DNA of 64,000 bases from Rosistilla oblonga (GTDB taxonomy: Bacteria; Planctomycetota; Planctomycetia; Pirellulales; Pirellulaceae), in NCBI RefSeq assembly GCF_007751715.1, contig NZ_CP036292.1, forward strand, positions 5,029,339 through 5,093,338. The letters are read 5' to 3'. Positions within the stretch are counted from its first letter, which is position 1; every line of letters begins with the position of its first letter. Made by a program: the position numbers and the translations under genes. The notes under the pieces were generated by a model. The model did not search any database and was not told the origin of the DNA. It saw only the letters and a list, made by a program, of their open reading frames with translations. Shown in pieces: positions 26,912 to 34,973 of the stretch.

Positions 26912-27160
26912 CTAAGACGCGGCGCCTGCGGCGACCGGTTCGTCTTCGATCATCACTTGCGCAGCGATCCGCCGCGAGATACCGATCCGCGTTCCGGCGG
27001 AAGCCAAAATCAGCGGGTCGCCATTTTGGACGACTTCAACCGTCATCCCCGGGCAGATCCCCAGCGTCCGAATCCGAATCGAATCCTCATCCGATAGATT
27101 GAATCGCAGAACCATCCCCGATGAATTGGCTGGTAAATCAGCCAGCGAACGTGCATGCAT
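26912..27160 (-). CDS. feoA: FeoA domain protein
   Basis: 82 residues, a single SH3-like FeoA domain: LSDEDSIRIRTLGICPGMTVEVVQNGDPLIL, ending ISRRIAAQVMIEDE. FeoA is a small cytoplasmic accessory of FeoB that is needed for Fe2+ uptake, probably by contacting its G-domain. ATG 27160 (MHARSLADLP) is chosen over TTG 27190, which only adds residues without family match. It is the first gene of the feoAB operon, with a Fur-box-like site about 170 bases upstream. The remaining 27161-27495 region contains no gene. Confidence 0.9.
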   Translation of the reverse strand: MHARSLADLPANSSGMVLRFNLSDEDSIRIRTLGICPGMTVEVVQNGDPLILASAGTRIGISRRIAAQVMIEDEPVAAGAAS

Positions 27161-27332
27161 TGCGTATCTCAACGAAAGAAGGAGTGCCAAGTCGGTGAAC
27201 GGCTGCTCGCCGCGATGGCTTCTCGAAACTTAAGGTAGGTCGCCCAAACGACCGGCATCTATACCAGACGCCGCAGACAGAATGGGTATCGAACGCACTC
27301 GAGCAAGCCAGCCTCAACGCCGCCACGCTAGA

Positions 27333-27347
27333 TGAGAATCGATATCA
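27333..27347. promoter_or_regulatory. Possible Fur box before feoA
   Basis: TGAGAATCGATATCA matches the 7-1-7 Fur consensus TGATAATnATTATCA at 11 of 14 positions. It lies about 170 bases before feoA, on the side where its promoter must be. The match is seen; binding by Fur is inferred, and no fur gene is in the window. Confidence 0.35.
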
Positions 27348-27495
27348 ATATGCTATCCGCCTCGAGGCCGATGTTCAAGTCCTCGCGGGAGTGATCGCGG
27401 GCTTCGGATCTCCGGTGGTTGCGGATTTCCGGGCGATTGCGACAATGAAGGATCGTTGTTTTATCTGCCGAACTTGAACGCTGGAAGCTGTCTCT

Positions 27496-28170
27496 ATGTC
27501 GTCTGCCGTCGGAAAAGGATCAAGCTTAATTGATCCGACCTTTCTTTTTGAGTTTTCCGTCGCACTCAAACGAGCGCCGTTGAAGTGGGGCAAGACCGGC
27601 GTTCGGCTGGATGAAAGCTATCGCATTCCCGCCTTTGGCACGCTTGCCGGCCGGCCGCACTATGCCGATCTCCGCATGGGATGGAACGAAAACGGGATCG
27701 GTTTTCGCGTCGAAGTTGTCGGCAAAGCCCAGATGCCTTGGTGCCGCGAAGCCCGCGTCGAAGAGAGCGATGGGCTGCATCTGTATATCGACACGCGCAA
27801 CTCACCCGGCATCCACCGCGCCAATCGCTACTGCCACCAGTTCGCCTTTTTGCCGATTGGTGCGAGCGTGAAGCGGGACCAACCCGTCGCCCGAATGCTC
27901 AATATCCATCGAGCTCGCGAACTGCCCACGCCGGTCGATTCCGATGCGTTGCAGGTTCACAGCACGCTGAAAAAGCACGGCTACGAAATGAGCGGCTTGA
28001 TCCCAGCCAAGGGACTCACCGGATACGACCCCAGCGAATACCCGCGGATCAGTTTGTGGTACGCGATCGTCGACCGCGAGATCGGCTGGCAAACGCTCTC
28101 TCTTGGCCCCGAATACCCCTGCCAAGAAGATCCCACCCTGTGGGCGACCGTCGAGCTGGCGAAAGACTAA
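27496..28170 (+). CDS. Conserved hypothetical protein, possible CBM9-like beta-sandwich
   Basis: 224 residues, no signal peptide or membrane segment. Pieces such as RMGWNENGIGFRVEVVGK, ESDGLHLYIDTRN and ISLWYAIVDREIGWQTLSLG have the rhythm of CBM9/DOMON-like domains, where a tryptophan-rich face and an xDGLxLxIDTR strand recur. I recognise no catalytic residues. CBM9-like domains bind sugars but are usually exported, and this protein seems cytoplasmic, so a ligand role is only a guess. It precedes the toxin-antitoxin genes by 113 bp, with a promoter candidate between, so it is probably a separate transcription unit. ATG 27496 is the first start in the frame. Confidence 0.6.
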   Translation: MSSAVGKGSSLIDPTFLFEFSVALKRAPLKWGKTGVRLDESYRIPAFGTLAGRPHYADLRMGWNENGIGFRVEVVGKAQMPWCREARVEESDGLHLYIDTRNSPGIHRANRYCHQFAFLPIGASVKRDQPVARMLNIHRARELPTPVDSDALQVHSTLKKHGYEMSGLIPAKGLTGYDPSEYPRISLWYAIVDREIGWQTLSLGPEYPCQEDPTLWATVELAKD

Positions 28171-28220
28171 CAACGCGAGTCCGCCGAATCGGGCTTCAGC
28201 TCCGTCAACGATTTCCAAGA

Positions 28221-28253
28221 TTGTCCGCAGTTCACCGGGTACGTACAATGTAC
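28221..28253 (+). promoter_or_regulatory. Promoter and overlapping operator of the toxin-antitoxin genes
   Basis: TTGTCC (28221-28226) and TACAAT (28244-28249) are spaced 17 bases apart, a good sigma-70-like arrangement ending 35 bases before the antitoxin ATG. The palindrome GTACAATGTAC (28243-28253) covers the -10 box. DUF1778 antitoxins repress their own promoters, so the palindrome is a likely binding site. The sequence is seen; regulation is inferred from the family. Confidence 0.5.
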
Positions 28254-28283
28254 TCACAGGGCAATGCGAACCGAGGGAGAGCG

Positions 28284-28565
28284 ATGACAGACGTCAGCAA
28301 TAACAAACCGACCCGTTTGAACATTCGTGTCAGCGAACACGAAAAAGATGTGATCACGCGGGCGGCCCAGTCGGTGAACGCAACGGTCAGCCGTTTCGTG
28401 CTCGAAAAAGCCTATGCGGAAGCCGAAGCGATTCTCGCCGACCAGAGTCAGTTCCGGTTGGACGAGAGGCAATGGAAGAGGTTCTGCCAAGCGCTCGACG
28501 CACCTCCCAAAACCATCCCCGCGCTGAATAAATTGCTTTCAGAACCGGGCGTGTTTGATGCTTGA
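28284..28565 (+). CDS. DUF1778 antitoxin (TacA-like)
   Basis: 93 residues. The N-terminus RLNIRVSEHEKDVITRAAQSVNATVSRFVLEKAYAEAE, quoted here as a whole domain only by its ends at residues 11 and 48, is a ribbon-helix-helix DUF1778 domain that dimerises and binds DNA. The C-terminal tail (about 55-93) should wrap and neutralise the GNAT toxin. A strong GAGGGAGA ribosome-binding site precedes ATG 28284, fitting the need for excess antitoxin. It overlaps the toxin gene by 8 bp, so the two are co-translated. Confidence 0.9.
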   Translation: MTDVSNNKPTRLNIRVSEHEKDVITRAAQSVNATVSRFVLEKAYAEAEAILADQSQFRLDERQWKRFCQALDAPPKTIPALNKLLSEPGVFDA

Positions 28566-29115
28566 ACCACAGCTATCCGCCCCCGTACCGTTAGCGAAAA
28601 AGCACCAACTCGATAGTTTTTCCTGCGGCGACGCAGCGTTCGACGAATACCTAGTCCGATTTGCTTTTACCAACCATCGCTCCGGTGCTGCCAGAACCTA
28701 TGTTGCGTGCCGCGGCCGAAAAGTTGTCGGCTTCCATTCGCTGGCCTTCGGCAGTGTCGACATCCAAACCGCTACGCCGCGAGTAGCCAAAGGGCTCCCG
28801 CAACATCCGATTCCAATCATGCTGCTGGCCCGCTTGGCAGTCGATCAATCCGAACAAGGGACCGGAATCGGCAAGGGCTTACTCAAAGACGCGATCATGC
28901 GGACCCTGCAAGCTGCCGAAATCGGTGGCCTACGAGCAATATTAGTTCATGCCAAAGAAAAGCAAGCTCAAGCGTTCTACAAGAAGTTCGGATTTGAACC
29001 CTGTCCAACCAACGAACTCCATCTGATGATGTTGCTGAAGGACATGCGGAAATCGGTTGGTGCGATTTGGTTTCCAATCGTTACCGCTCAAGGCACATCG
29101 AACGCATGTCGCTGA
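28558..29115 (+). CDS. GNAT acetyltransferase toxin (TacT-like)
   Basis: 185 residues. The acetyl-CoA pyrophosphate loop is QGTGIGKGLL (from Gln100) and the conserved tyrosine of TacT-type toxins is Tyr141 in QAFYKKFGF. LDSFSCGDAAFDEYL near the N-terminus is typical of the family. TacT toxins acetylate the amino group of charged tRNAs and stop translation. ATG 28558 lies inside the end of the antitoxin gene; a TTG one codon earlier is less likely. The C-terminus runs about 20 residues past the usual KDMRKS end, perhaps by loss of the original stop; otherwise the active site looks intact. Tail-to-tail with the next gene. Confidence 0.9.
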   Translation: MLEPQLSAPVPLAKKHQLDSFSCGDAAFDEYLVRFAFTNHRSGAARTYVACRGRKVVGFHSLAFGSVDIQTATPRVAKGLPQHPIPIMLLARLAVDQSEQGTGIGKGLLKDAIMRTLQAAEIGGLRAILVHAKEKQAQAFYKKFGFEPCPTNELHLMMLLKDMRKSVGAIWFPIVTAQGTSNACR

Positions 29116-29166
29116 AACCTTCCAATCGGTAGCTCTTCAAGTCGCAACCTTGCTCAGTCACCGCGG

Positions 29167-31689
29167 CTACAGAATCGTCAGCGGGTTGCGGCGTTCTTCC
29201 AGGGTGCCGCGGGTGACGCCGACGCGGTTGCTGGCTCGCAATTGCGTCCAGACCTCTTTGCCCGTCACCTCGCCGCGCAACAGCTGTTGATACAGTTCGA
29301 TCGTCCGCGCGATCTCGGGGCCGGTCTCTTCCAACAGCTCGATCCGCATCGCCGCCACGCCAGCGGAGATCAGTGACGGGACGATCTCTGCGGCACTCTG
29401 AGCCGCCGCATTGAAGAGCGTATTGCGACAAGCAACGTCGGCTTGCAGCGGATGTTCCATCCCTGCTCGATCGCGCAAGTGAACGACATGCCGGTCGCAG
29501 GGCCTGCCGCAGTTGGTTTTGTTGGTTCCGGGAGAAAGCACGCTGCAGAAGACACAATGCTCCATGTGGAACATCGGCATGTGTTGATGCACGACGATCT
29601 CCAGCCATCCGCTCGGAACCGCTTCGATCAGTTCGGTCAATTGCTGCCGATTCAGATCGTACGACGGAGTGATCCGCGTCGCTCCTTGTGCGATCAAATG
29701 ATCGGCGGAGATTTCGTTGGTCGCGTTCAACGAAAAGTCGGCGATCACGGGGAAGCCTTCGTTGCGGTAGTATCGCAGGCCGGCCAAGTTGCGAACCAGG
29801 TAGCCGTCGGGCTGATGGCGTCGCATCGCGCGGAACAGCCCGTATTCGTCGGGCTTCTGAATCCGCGGCGTCGCCAGCACGATCCTGGCTTCGGCCTGCC
29901 GCGCCATCGCCACCGCACCGCGATACTCGCGGATGTCGTGGAAATCGGCATACAGATCCCGCATCCCGGCGTCGATCGCCGACTGCATTTGTTCCATCGT
30001 GCGACACAAAATGTGCAGCGTCGGCACGCGGCCAGCTTCGCTCGCTGCTGCGGCTTGCGTTTTCGAAACACTCTGCTGCAGATCCGCCAGCGCCGATTCG
30101 CAGTACCGCCGCGGCGGCCGCGCGATCGCTTGAGCTTCCAGCGCCGCGACCAGTTCGCGTCGCAACCGTCCCAACACGCTCAGCGGCAACATCGGACGGC
30201 CGACGATCTTGGCCGAGAGCGCCGCCAATTCAAACGCGGTCCCGCCCATCCGCCCCAGCTGGGCGTGAAGCGTTGCTTCGTCGATCGGGTGCTTGCGTGC
30301 TTCCTGCATCACTTGGTCCGATTCGATTTCGACAGCCGCCATGCCAGCCGCTTCGGCAACGACGCGCAGCGGTTGATCGACCGCGGCGGTCACGCGCATC
30401 CGCAGCGGACGGCGGCGGATCGGGTCGGTTTGCGAATAGCTTCGCTTCAGCTTCTGGTTCAGCTTCGGATCATCGGTCTTCCACATCCCTTGGCCCGGTT
30501 CCAGCAGATCAAAATCGATCGCCCCGGTTCCGAACTGCAGTTCAACTCGCGAAGGATCCTCGCGATCCAACGCGCGGACATCGAACAGCCGTCCGCCCTG
30601 TTCGGCTTGCTGATCCCGATCGCCATCGAAGACGACCCCATCGCCTCGATTCAGAGGGATCTCGGAATCGACGATTACGCCGCGGCGATTCGTTGCGATC
30701 ACCGTTCCCGCCCGGACGCCACGCTTAGCGGAACTCTGCCCGGGGACCAAACGCTTGTGCTCGCAACCCTCCAGCCAGCCCGGCGAGAAGCCACGCGAAA
30801 AGGAAAGCTCCATCTCGCGGACTTCGGTCTCGGTCAGATGGACCGCGCGGCCGGCCATCGCGTCGTCGATCGCCTTGCGATAATGCCGAACGATGTTGGC
30901 GACATATTCGGGCGTCTTCAAACGCCCTTCGATCTTCAGCGAACAGACTCCAGCATCGATCAGATCGGGGATCAGCGCATATCCGGCCAGATCCTGAGGA
31001 CTCAACAGATACTTCTGGTCGCCGAGATCGCGGTCCTGGCCATCGACGATCAGCTCGTACGGCAGACGACAGGCTTGCGCGCACTGGCCGCGATTGGCGC
31101 TGCGGCCCCCCAGCGATTCGCTGGTCAGACATTGGCCAGAATAGGCGACGCATAACGCGCCGTGAATGAAACACTCCAACGGCATCGTCGTCTTCTGCGC
31201 GATCGCTTTGATCTCGCGGACCGACAATTCGCGGCCGACGACCACGCGTTCGATCCCCAGCGATTCGATCTCGTCGATGCATTGGGCGCTGGTCATCGTC
31301 ATCTGCGTCGACGCGTGGATCGGCAGATCGGGAACCAGTTGCCGGACCAAGCGAACCAAGCCGAGGTCTTGCACGAGGACGGCGTCGACGTTGGCGTCGG
31401 AGATCTGTCGCAACAGGTCGGCGATCGCCGGCAGCTCGCTAGGGAAAATCAGCGTGTTCAGGGTGACGTAGCCCGCCAGGCCACGGCTGTGCAGCAGATC
31501 CATCACCTCAGGCAAATCGGCGGGGCCGAAATTGTGAGCCCGAGCTCGGGCGTTGAATCCACAGTCGAGGCCGAAGTAGACAGCATCGGCGCCGTTTTCG
31601 ATCGCCGCGCGAACGCAATCGATGTCGCCTGCCGGAGCAAGCAGTTCGGGAGGCAGGGGCGATGGGCGATCGAGCGATGAGGTGGACAA
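29167..31689 (-). CDS. U32 family peptidase/hydroxylase with DUF3656 (RlhA-like)
   Basis: 840 residues. It begins PELLAPAGDIDCVRAAIENGADAVYFGL, the U32 entry motif, and has FIHGALCVAYSGQC followed by GRSANRGQCAQACR, the cysteines that bind the Fe-S centre in RlhA-type members. A middle segment corresponds to DUF3656. A second U32-like half follows, with another cysteine set (CVFCSVLSPGTNKTNCGRPCDRH is represented by Cys residues near 740-760). E. coli RlhA hydroxylates C2501 of 23S rRNA; other U32 proteins act in ubiquinone synthesis or tRNA modification, so the exact reaction is open. TTG 31689 is the only start between an in-frame stop and the conserved entry motif, and it has no clear ribosome-binding site. 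Confidence 0.85.
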   Translation of the reverse strand: MSTSSLDRPSPLPPELLAPAGDIDCVRAAIENGADAVYFGLDCGFNARARAHNFGPADLPEVMDLLHSRGLAGYVTLNTLIFPSELPAIADLLRQISDANVDAVLVQDLGLVRLVRQLVPDLPIHASTQMTMTSAQCIDEIESLGIERVVVGRELSVREIKAIAQKTTMPLECFIHGALCVAYSGQCLTSESLGGRSANRGQCAQACRLPYELIVDGQDRDLGDQKYLLSPQDLAGYALIPDLIDAGVCSLKIEGRLKTPEYVANIVRHYRKAIDDAMAGRAVHLTETEVREMELSFSRGFSPGWLEGCEHKRLVPGQSSAKRGVRAGTVIATNRRGVIVDSEIPLNRGDGVVFDGDRDQQAEQGGRLFDVRALDREDPSRVELQFGTGAIDFDLLEPGQGMWKTDDPKLNQKLKRSYSQTDPIRRRPLRMRVTAAVDQPLRVVAEAAGMAAVEIESDQVMQEARKHPIDEATLHAQLGRMGGTAFELAALSAKIVGRPMLPLSVLGRLRRELVAALEAQAIARPPRRYCESALADLQQSVSKTQAAAASEAGRVPTLHILCRTMEQMQSAIDAGMRDLYADFHDIREYRGAVAMARQAEARIVLATPRIQKPDEYGLFRAMRRHQPDGYLVRNLAGLRYYRNEGFPVIADFSLNATNEISADHLIAQGATRITPSYDLNRQQLTELIEAVPSGWLEIVVHQHMPMFHMEHCVFCSVLSPGTNKTNCGRPCDRHVVHLRDRAGMEHPLQADVACRNTLFNAAAQSAAEIVPSLISAGVAAMRIELLEETGPEIARTIELYQQLLRGEVTGKEVWTQLRASNRVGVTRGTLEERRNPLTIL

Positions 31690-31889
31690 GGTAGATTTTT
31701 GCGGTTGGGGAACAGAGGCGTGGGAGGCTCGACAAACGCAGCCTCATCGCACTCTCGCATTGTAGCGTACGTTCAACTTTTTAGCCCGACCGCACTTCGC
31801 TCGTTTTGACACCGCCGGGCTGGAAACCTGCCTGCACGTGGTATCATCACTCGCACGAAAACGAATTGTTCCCCACCGGACCGCAACCG

Positions 31890-32321
31890 ATGAAAACGGC
31901 CACTCGCCATCGACTGCTCTATTGGTACCTGCTGCTGTTTGGCGGCGTCGTCTTTTCCGCCTTTTTCGCTGCCGCGATGCCGAAAGCGTGGATGATCGCG
32001 ACCGCGGAGTTCTTCGAAATCGACAGCTTCCCCGACCACCGGCTCACCTGGTACCTGGCTCGGCACCTGTCGGTGGTCTACGGAATGCTAGGCGTCGCGG
32101 TCCTGGAACTGGCCCGCGACTTGCCGCGATACCGAGCGTTGGTGCTGAAGCTCGGTTGGGGGATCGTTGTCCTGGGCGTTCTGCAATGGTGGGTCGATCT
32201 AGCGACCGGCATGCCCGCGATCTGGACTTATGGAGAAGCGATCAGCACCGCCGCCGGCGGCGCTGTCATTGTCTATCTGGCTCGCGGCTCCGAAGAGCCG
32301 CCCGCCGACGTCGACTACTGA
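31890..32321 (+). CDS. Small integral membrane protein, unknown family
   Basis: 143 residues with four predicted membrane helices (about 9-31, 51-77, 86-105 and 113-132). The first loop ends FFEIDSFPDHRLTWYLARHL. No catalytic motif is seen. ATG 31890 is chosen because it starts just before the first helix (MKTATRHRLLYWYLLLFGG); the frame before it is hydrophilic and unremarkable. Its stop overlaps the stop of glgX on the other strand by 7 bp. It is separated from the divergent U32 gene by about 200 bp. I cannot assign a function. Confidence 0.7.
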   Translation: MKTATRHRLLYWYLLLFGGVVFSAFFAAAMPKAWMIATAEFFEIDSFPDHRLTWYLARHLSVVYGMLGVAVLELARDLPRYRALVLKLGWGIVVLGVLQWWVDLATGMPAIWTYGEAISTAAGGAVIVYLARGSEEPPADVDY

Positions 32322-34405
32322 TTGACCAACTCGGAAACGTAGATCATCAGCCCTTTATAGGACAGGTCGATCGCTTGACCGCTGACCGGCACGGGACCGT
32401 CCAGATCGGGATAGATATCCGCTGGCGAAGGCGCCGTCGTGTCGACAAACAGATTCCACTTCATCCCACGGCCGTGCAATGGCATGTTGAAGGTCTTCCG
32501 CTCTCCGGTCGAATTGAAGAACATCACGACATCGCGTCCCATCCCGTCGGGATCGTCGGCTTTCAACGGTGCGGCCAAATAAGCCGACATCGCCAATTCG
32601 GGTTGATGCCAATCGAGCGCGTCGCCGTTGGCGTTGAACCACGAAACGTCAGGGATCTTGCGACCGTTTTCAGGCCGACCGGTGAGGAACTTCTTGCGGC
32701 GCATCGTCGGTTGGTCGCGGCGGAATTTGATCAGCCCCTGGACAAACCGAACCATCGATTCGTTCTTCTCGACCAATCGCCAATCGAACCAACTGATGTC
32801 GTTGTCTTGGCAGTAGGCGTTGTTGTTTCCCTTTTGCGTGCGTCGAGCTTCATCGCCCGAGACCAGCATCGGAACGCCTTGGCTGAGTAACAGCGTCGAC
32901 AGCATGTTCTTGATCTGACGTTCACGAACCGATTGGATCCCGCGTCGCCGCGTCGGTCCTTCGATTCCGTAGTTGTCGCTGATGTTGTGGTTGTCGCCGT
33001 CGCGATTGTCTTCGCCGTTGGCCATGTTGTGCTTGTCACGATACGACACCAGGTCGTTCATCGTGAAGCCATCATGCGACGTGACAAAGTTGATGCTGCA
33101 GAACGGAGCCCGACCGGCGTGTTGGTACAGATCGCTGCTGCCCGCCAGGCGAGTTGCCACGGCGCCGAGCGTTCCGCCATCGCCACGCCAGAAACCGCGA
33201 ACGTCATCGCGGAAGCGACCGTTCCATTCGGCCCAACGCAGGTCGCCAAACGAGCCGACTTGGTAAGCTCCCGCGGCGTCCCAGGCTTCGGCGATGATCT
33301 TGGTGTCAGCCAACATCGGATCTTCGGCGATCAATTCGACCATCGGCGGGTTGGGGACCAAGTTGCCGTGCCGATCGCGACTCAAGATGCTCGCCAGATC
33401 GAACCGGAAACCGTCGACGTGGTAGTTGTGCACCCAGTGTCGCAGGCAATGGAAGATCATCTCGCGGACAACCGGATGGTTTCCGTTGACCGTGTTTCCA
33501 CAACCGCTGTAGTTCGTGTAGTGCTCTTGTTCGGAAAGGATGTAGTAGACCGAATTCTCGAGCCCCTTGAAGCTCAACGTCGGTCCCTGTTCGTTCCCTT
33601 CACAGGTGTGGTTGAAGACGACGTCCAGGATCACTTCGATCCCGGCGGCGTGCAACGCCTTGACCATCTCTTTGAATTCGTTGACCTGCGCCCCCGGCTG
33701 CTTGCCGGCCGCATAGCCCCGGTGCGGCGCGAAGAAGGCCATCGGGTCGTAGCCCCAATAGTTCGGCCGTTCCAGTTTTTCGCCGTTGGTCGCTTCGATC
33801 GGGAACTCGTGAACCGGCATCAACTCGACCGCCGTCACGCCCAACGCCTTCAGGTACGGAATCTTTTCGATCACGCCCAGGTAGGTGCCGGGATTTTTGA
33901 TCTTCGCCGTCTTGCTTTTGGTAAAGCCGCGGACGTGCATCTCATAGATCACCGAATCGGAAAGATCGTGCCGCAAGTGGCGATCGCCTTCCCAATCGAA
34001 GCTGTCGTCGACGACAACGCACTTCGGCGGACGGGTGATCCCGTCTTCGTTCGATTGGAACTTCCCTGCCAATGCCTTGGCGTAGGGATCGATCAATCGC
34101 GCCGAGGCGTCAAACCGCTGGCCGCGTTCGGGATCGAAAGGTCCGCTGGCTTGGAAGTGATACAGCTGGCCCGGCTTGAGATTCGGAACCTGAATGCTCC
34201 AGATGTCCCCCCAGCGGTCGACGTCGCGATCGAACTCGATCACCTTCGACGGATCGCGGTCGTTGACATTCTTGTAAAGCAGCAAACGCATCGAGGTTGC
34301 AGAACGGCTGTAAACAGAGAACTGAACGCCATTGGGCTTCACGACCGCCCCGTAAGGCAGTTGGTAAGCGAATTGCAACTCGGGGTGCGGGTGACGCATG
34401 AGCAT
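32315..34405 (-). CDS. glgX: Glycogen debranching enzyme GlgX (GH13)
   Basis: 696 residues. An N-terminal CBM48-like domain (PYGAVVKPNGVQFSVYS) is followed by a GH13 catalytic barrel with DVVFNHTCEGNEQGP (region I), DGFRFDLAS (nucleophile Asp), IIAEAWDAAG (acid/base Glu) and FVTSHDGFT (region IV). It would remove alpha-1,6-linked branches from glycogen trimmed by phosphorylase. ATG 34405 is chosen because AAGGA lies ten bases upstream; ATG 34429 has no such signal. No other glycogen gene is in the window. The C-terminal beta domain is present, so the protein is complete. Confidence 0.93.
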   Translation of the reverse strand: MLMRHPHPELQFAYQLPYGAVVKPNGVQFSVYSRSATSMRLLLYKNVNDRDPSKVIEFDRDVDRWGDIWSIQVPNLKPGQLYHFQASGPFDPERGQRFDASARLIDPYAKALAGKFQSNEDGITRPPKCVVVDDSFDWEGDRHLRHDLSDSVIYEMHVRGFTKSKTAKIKNPGTYLGVIEKIPYLKALGVTAVELMPVHEFPIEATNGEKLERPNYWGYDPMAFFAPHRGYAAGKQPGAQVNEFKEMVKALHAAGIEVILDVVFNHTCEGNEQGPTLSFKGLENSVYYILSEQEHYTNYSGCGNTVNGNHPVVREMIFHCLRHWVHNYHVDGFRFDLASILSRDRHGNLVPNPPMVELIAEDPMLADTKIIAEAWDAAGAYQVGSFGDLRWAEWNGRFRDDVRGFWRGDGGTLGAVATRLAGSSDLYQHAGRAPFCSINFVTSHDGFTMNDLVSYRDKHNMANGEDNRDGDNHNISDNYGIEGPTRRRGIQSVRERQIKNMLSTLLLSQGVPMLVSGDEARRTQKGNNNAYCQDNDISWFDWRLVEKNESMVRFVQGLIKFRRDQPTMRRKKFLTGRPENGRKIPDVSWFNANGDALDWHQPELAMSAYLAAPLKADDPDGMGRDVVMFFNSTGERKTFNMPLHGRGMKWNLFVDTTAPSPADIYPDLDGPVPVSGQAIDLSYKGLMIYVSELVNQ

Positions 34406-34811
34406 ATTTCGGAGATCCTTCTGGAGCATGACTCAAGGGGTAGTTCATCGACAGGCTTCAAATTGCCTATGTAAAAACAATACCCCCCGGTCTCGACTTC
34501 GGCCGGATTCTTCATGCACCTTCGCCCATTTTTATTTGAGCGATGGCCGGACGAATCAGCTAGCAAGCCGCTACCAGAAGCACCTTCATTGTCGGTCAGC
34601 GAAGAAAGAACGGACATTCCGGTAGGGTTAGACGCACTTTCGCCTTAACACCTTCCAGACCCAGACCACAAGATACCTTGCAATCCCCCGCTTGACTGCC
34701 CCGGCACTCGTATTATCCCCTCGCCACCGACCGGTAGCGATCGCTCCCACGCACAGCCTACTGGGGAAGTTAACCCGCCTTCAACGCCACCAGAGACGCC
34801 CTAAGGACGAA

Positions 34812-34925
34812 ATGATGGAAATAAACCGCGGAGTTTTCCGGTTGATCCGATCGTATGCCCAATACCGGGGGAGGAACATTGCCGACTATTTGCCAGCTGC
34901 CGACGCCGGATTGCCCCGGAGATAA
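34812..34925 (+). CDS. Possible small protein in the glgX-sialidase gap
   Basis: A 37-codon frame (MMEINRGVFRLIRSYAQYRGRN...) follows an AGGAC ribosome-binding-like site at good spacing. It is basic and has no known motif. Nothing else in 34406-34973 looks coding, and I see no RNA gene there. With no homologue evidence it may well be chance. Confidence 0.18.
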   Translation: MMEINRGVFRLIRSYAQYRGRNIADYLPAADAGLPRR

Positions 34926-34928
34926 CGT

Positions 34929-34950
34929 CGGTAGACACGGAAGTCTACCG
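34929..34950 (-). terminator. Hairpin after the sialidase-like gene
   Basis: CGGTAGAC (34929-34936) and GTCTACCG (34943-34950) form a perfect 8-bp stem with a 6-base loop, 23 bases beyond the stop of the sialidase-like gene. No T-run follows on the minus strand, so it is a weak terminator candidate. Confidence 0.35.
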
Positions 34951-34973
34951 AACCGCTCTCCCGGCCACACCGA

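Noticed and set aside
29443-31155. Long plus-strand frame opposite the U32 gene
   Set aside because: Antisense shadow caused by GC-biased codons; no recognisable domain, while the minus strand encodes a full U32 protein.
32933-34474. 513-codon plus-strand frame opposite glgX
   Set aside because: Shadow frame; the GH13 catalytic motifs lie on the minus strand.
34640-34760. Possible tRNA or promoter in the glgX-sialidase gap
   Set aside because: No cloverleaf could be drawn, and the -35/-10-like pair has only about 13 bases of spacing.
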